Positions 6,017-7,882 of a stretch of 7,882 nt of DNA are shown here, one piece after another (position 1 is the first letter of the stretch; each line of letters begins with the position of its first letter). Source of the stretch: an uncultured bacterium (GTDB taxonomy: Bacteria; Planctomycetota; UBA8108); contig CAJWZY010000093.1 of the NCBI GenBank assembly GCA_913050545.1, positions 1-7,882 on the forward strand, read 5' to 3'. The notes below the pieces were generated by a model that had not been told where the DNA came from, did not search any database, and was given only the letters and a program-made list of their open reading frames with translations. A program made the position numbers and the translations under genes.

Positions 6017-7096
6017 ATGTCAACGTTGGAAAAACTGGCCAGGCAGCTGGTCGAAGAGGGCGGTTCGGATCTGCACATCGCTGCGGGCTCGCCGCCGATG
6101 ATGCGGATCGATGGCCGCCTGGAGGCCACCGGGGAAGAGAAGCTCGATGCAGAAGCATCGAAAAAGCTGATCTACGCCATTCTCAGCGCTGAGCAGGTCA
6201 AGCGCTTCGAGGAGGACCTCGAGCTCGACATGTCGTTCGGCATCGAGGACCTGGGAAGATTCCGTACCAATGTGTTCCTGCAGCGCGATGCCGTGGGCGC
6301 GGTCCTGCGGGTCATTCCCCGGGAGACGATCCCGTTTACTGAGCTGGGACTCCCACCGGAGGCCTGTGAGAGAATCTGTAATCTCAGGAAAGGGCTTGTC
6401 CTCGTTACCGGCGCAACCGGCAGCGGCAAGTCGACGACCCTGTCTTCGATGGTCGACTACATCAACTCCTCCAGGAATGAACATATCATGACGATCGAGG
6501 ACCCGATCGAGTTCATCCATACCAACAAGGGGTGCCTTGTTAACCAGCGGGAGGTTGGCTCCGATACCCACGGGTTCCGCAATGCTCTGCGTACAGCGCT
6601 GAGGCAGGATCCCGATGTCATCATGGTCGGGGAGATTCGCGACCAGGAAACGATTTCCGCCGCCCTGACCATCGCCGAGACGGGTCACCTGACCTTTGCC
6701 ACCCTGCATACCAACTCGGTGGTCCAGACAGTCAACAGGGTGATTGATGTGTTTCCTGCTCACCAGCAGGCGCAGATCAGGACCCAGATGTCTTTTACCC
6801 TCGAGGCTGTTTTCTGCCAGCAGCTGGTGCCCAGAGCGAATGGGAAGGGCCGGGTGCTTGCGGCGGAGGTGCTGATGGCTACGGCTGCTGTAAGGGCGCT
6901 GGTGCGGGAGGACAAGGTGCACCAGCTCGAGTCGGTTGTGCAGACCGGCGGGAGGCTGGGTATGAAGACGATGAACCAGAGTCTGCTGGAGCATTGCAAG
7001 AAGGGACGAATTTCTTTCAAAGACGCCATGCGGTATTCGGCGTCTCCTGATGAGGTTGAGCGTCTTTACAACAAGATCGGTGGAGTCTGTGTCTGA
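6017..7096 (+). CDS. pilT: Type IV pilus retraction ATPase PilT
   Basis: PilT is a cytoplasmic hexameric ATPase that powers pilus disassembly and hence twitching motility. The 359-aa product is of normal length. It begins with the SDLHIAAGSPPMMRIDG entry to the N-terminal domain (17-33) and has Walker A GATGSGKST (132-140), the Asp box TIEDPIEF (159-166), Walker B DPDVIMVGEIRD (198-209) with E206, and the His box ETGHLTFATLHTN (221-233). It ends with the PilT-specific helix AVRALVRE (291-298; classic form AIRNLIRE) and GMKTMNQSL (315-323), which separate it from PilB/GspE. All catalytic residues are present. The frame runs back to 5882, but only ATG 6017 has a ribosome site and begins where PilT proteins begin. 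A pilB-like gene follows 29 bases downstream, probably in the same operon. Confidence 0.96.
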   Translation: MSTLEKLARQLVEEGGSDLHIAAGSPPMMRIDGRLEATGEEKLDAEASKKLIYAILSAEQVKRFEEDLELDMSFGIEDLGRFRTNVFLQRDAVGAVLRVIPRETIPFTELGLPPEACERICNLRKGLVLVTGATGSGKSTTLSSMVDYINSSRNEHIMTIEDPIEFIHTNKGCLVNQREVGSDTHGFRNALRTALRQDPDVIMVGEIRDQETISAALTIAETGHLTFATLHTNSVVQTVNRVIDVFPAHQQAQIRTQMSFTLEAVFCQQLVPRANGKGRVLAAEVLMATAAVRALVREDKVHQLESVVQTGGRLGMKTMNQSLLEHCKKGRISFKDAMRYSASPDEVERLYNKIGGVCV

Positions 7097-7125
7097 GAGT
7101 AACGAGATTGGATCCGGGGTGTGAA

Positions 7126-7882
7126 ATGACCAGGAGTAAATTTGACAAGCGGCTGGGAAATGTCCTCTCGCGCAGGAACATGGTCAGCGAAGATGCGCTG
7201 GCAGGCTACATGGAGACTGCGGAGAAGGAGTCCAGCTCACTTACCAGCGTGCTGCTTGACAGTGATCTGCTGAGCGAGGCTGATCTCCTGGAGGTCCTCA
7301 GCGAGGAGACGAGGTTCCCCGTTGTCGACGTCTTCAAGATCCGTCCGGAGAAGAGCGTGGTGGATATCCTGCCGGAGAACCTGGCCTCCTACTACGGAGT
7401 GGTCCCGGTTTCCCGCGTCGCCAATGTACTTACCCTGGCGGTTTCAAATCCTTTCGATATTCTCCAGCTTGATGATATCCGGATCGTCACGGCTTGTGAG
7501 ATCAGGCCTGTCTTGTCGACCGAGCCCTCGATTCGCAAGGCGATCCCTGAGGTTTATAACCGCGGCCAGCAGATGGTCGATGACCTCCTTGAGGATATGA
7601 ACGATGAGGAGGTCGAGGTCAGCGACAAGGCCCTCGATGAGGCAAGGGCGGCGGACCTGGGGTTGCTGGCGGAGGAATCCGGGCAGGCGCCTGTGGTCAA
7701 GCTGGTCAATCTCATCATCGTGCAGGGCATCAAGAAGAAGGCCAGCGATATCCACATCGAGCCCCTGGACAACGACGTCAGGGTTCGCTACCGGGTCGAT
7801 GGAGTTCTCCACGAGAGCATCCGCCCCCCCAAGAGAATGCAGAATGCCCTGGTGAGCCGAATCAAGATCATGTGCGGCCTGG
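7126..7882 (+). CDS. pilB: Type IV pilus assembly ATPase PilB/GspE family, N-terminal part (cut by window end)
   Basis: PilB is the cytoplasmic ATPase that drives pilus extension. The related GspE drives type II secretion, and the pilT neighbour favours PilB. The 252 codons present cover an MshEN-like N-terminal domain (about 5-145), an acidic linker (150-185), and the start of the core with APVVKLVNLI (188-197), KKASDIHIEP (204-213) and RVRYRVDGVLHE (219-230). Walker A and everything after it lie outside. The frame stays open to the edge, so the gene is partial, not broken. RLG (9-11) matches the start of the c-di-GMP-binding MshEN motif, but later glycine and glutamine positions are changed and the second repeat lacks RLG. 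Binding is therefore doubtful. The start is ATG 7126, with a weak GGGG site at 7116-7119. Confidence 0.93.
   Translation, partial: MTRSKFDKRLGNVLSRRNMVSEDALAGYMETAEKESSSLTSVLLDSDLLSEADLLEVLSEETRFPVVDVFKIRPEKSVVDILPENLASYYGVVPVSRVANVLTLAVSNPFDILQLDDIRIVTACEIRPVLSTEPSIRKAIPEVYNRGQQMVDDLLEDMNDEEVEVSDKALDEARAADLGLLAEESGQAPVVKLVNLIIVQGIKKKASDIHIEPLDNDVRVRYRVDGVLHESIRPPKRMQNALVSRIKIMCGL

Noticed and set aside
6020..6994. 324-codon minus-strand open frame across pilT
   Set aside because: Every PilT motif is intact on the plus strand; the minus-strand product is rich in His, Arg and Leu without family features.

Overview
The window comes from a Gram-negative (diderm) bacterium that makes lipopolysaccharide and type IV pili. 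Three things point there: an LpxI-family lipid A enzyme, an OmpA/MotB-like peptidoglycan-binding lipoprotein, and a PilD/PilT/PilB set. The DNA is moderately GC-rich and uses GTG and probably TTG starts as well as ATG. Sequence alone does not settle the phylum. LpxI in place of LpxH, a protease-free multi-PDZ secreted protein and an enlarged prepilin peptidase would fit a deltaproteobacterial, PVC or similar deep lineage. No mobile element, CRISPR array or sign of recent transfer is visible.

Layout. Positions 1-53 (minus strand) hold the 5' part of tRNA-Leu(GAG), with a good promoter at 113-140 reading towards it. All protein genes are on the plus strand. lpxI (260-1135) is followed by a likely terminator. 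A 267-base regulatory gap then leads to a secreted protein with a coiled coil and four PDZ domains (1403-3079). A structured 99-base gap precedes aroK, shikimate kinase (3179-3736), whose stop codon abuts the start of pilD, prepilin peptidase (3737-4837). The gap at 4838-5095 holds a long hairpin that overlaps a possible promoter, and a folded leader with a terminator-like element. After it comes the OmpA-like lipoprotein gene (5096-5767), closed by a very strong terminator (5794-5832). A second terminator-like hairpin and a structured leader precede pilT (6017-7096). pilB-like (7126 to the window end, partial) follows 29 bases later.

How the genes work together. PilD, PilT and PilB are the prepilin-processing, retraction and extension parts of one type IV pilus machine. 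pilT and pilB are probably co-transcribed, while pilD is translationally linked to aroK. LpxI and the OmpA-like lipoprotein serve the outer membrane and its attachment to peptidoglycan, and the PDZ protein is probably a periplasmic scaffold. The core genes are familiar families. The least explained items are the four-PDZ protein, the insertion in PilD, the degenerate N-terminal domain of the PilB-like protein, and the folded leaders before the lipoprotein and pilT genes.
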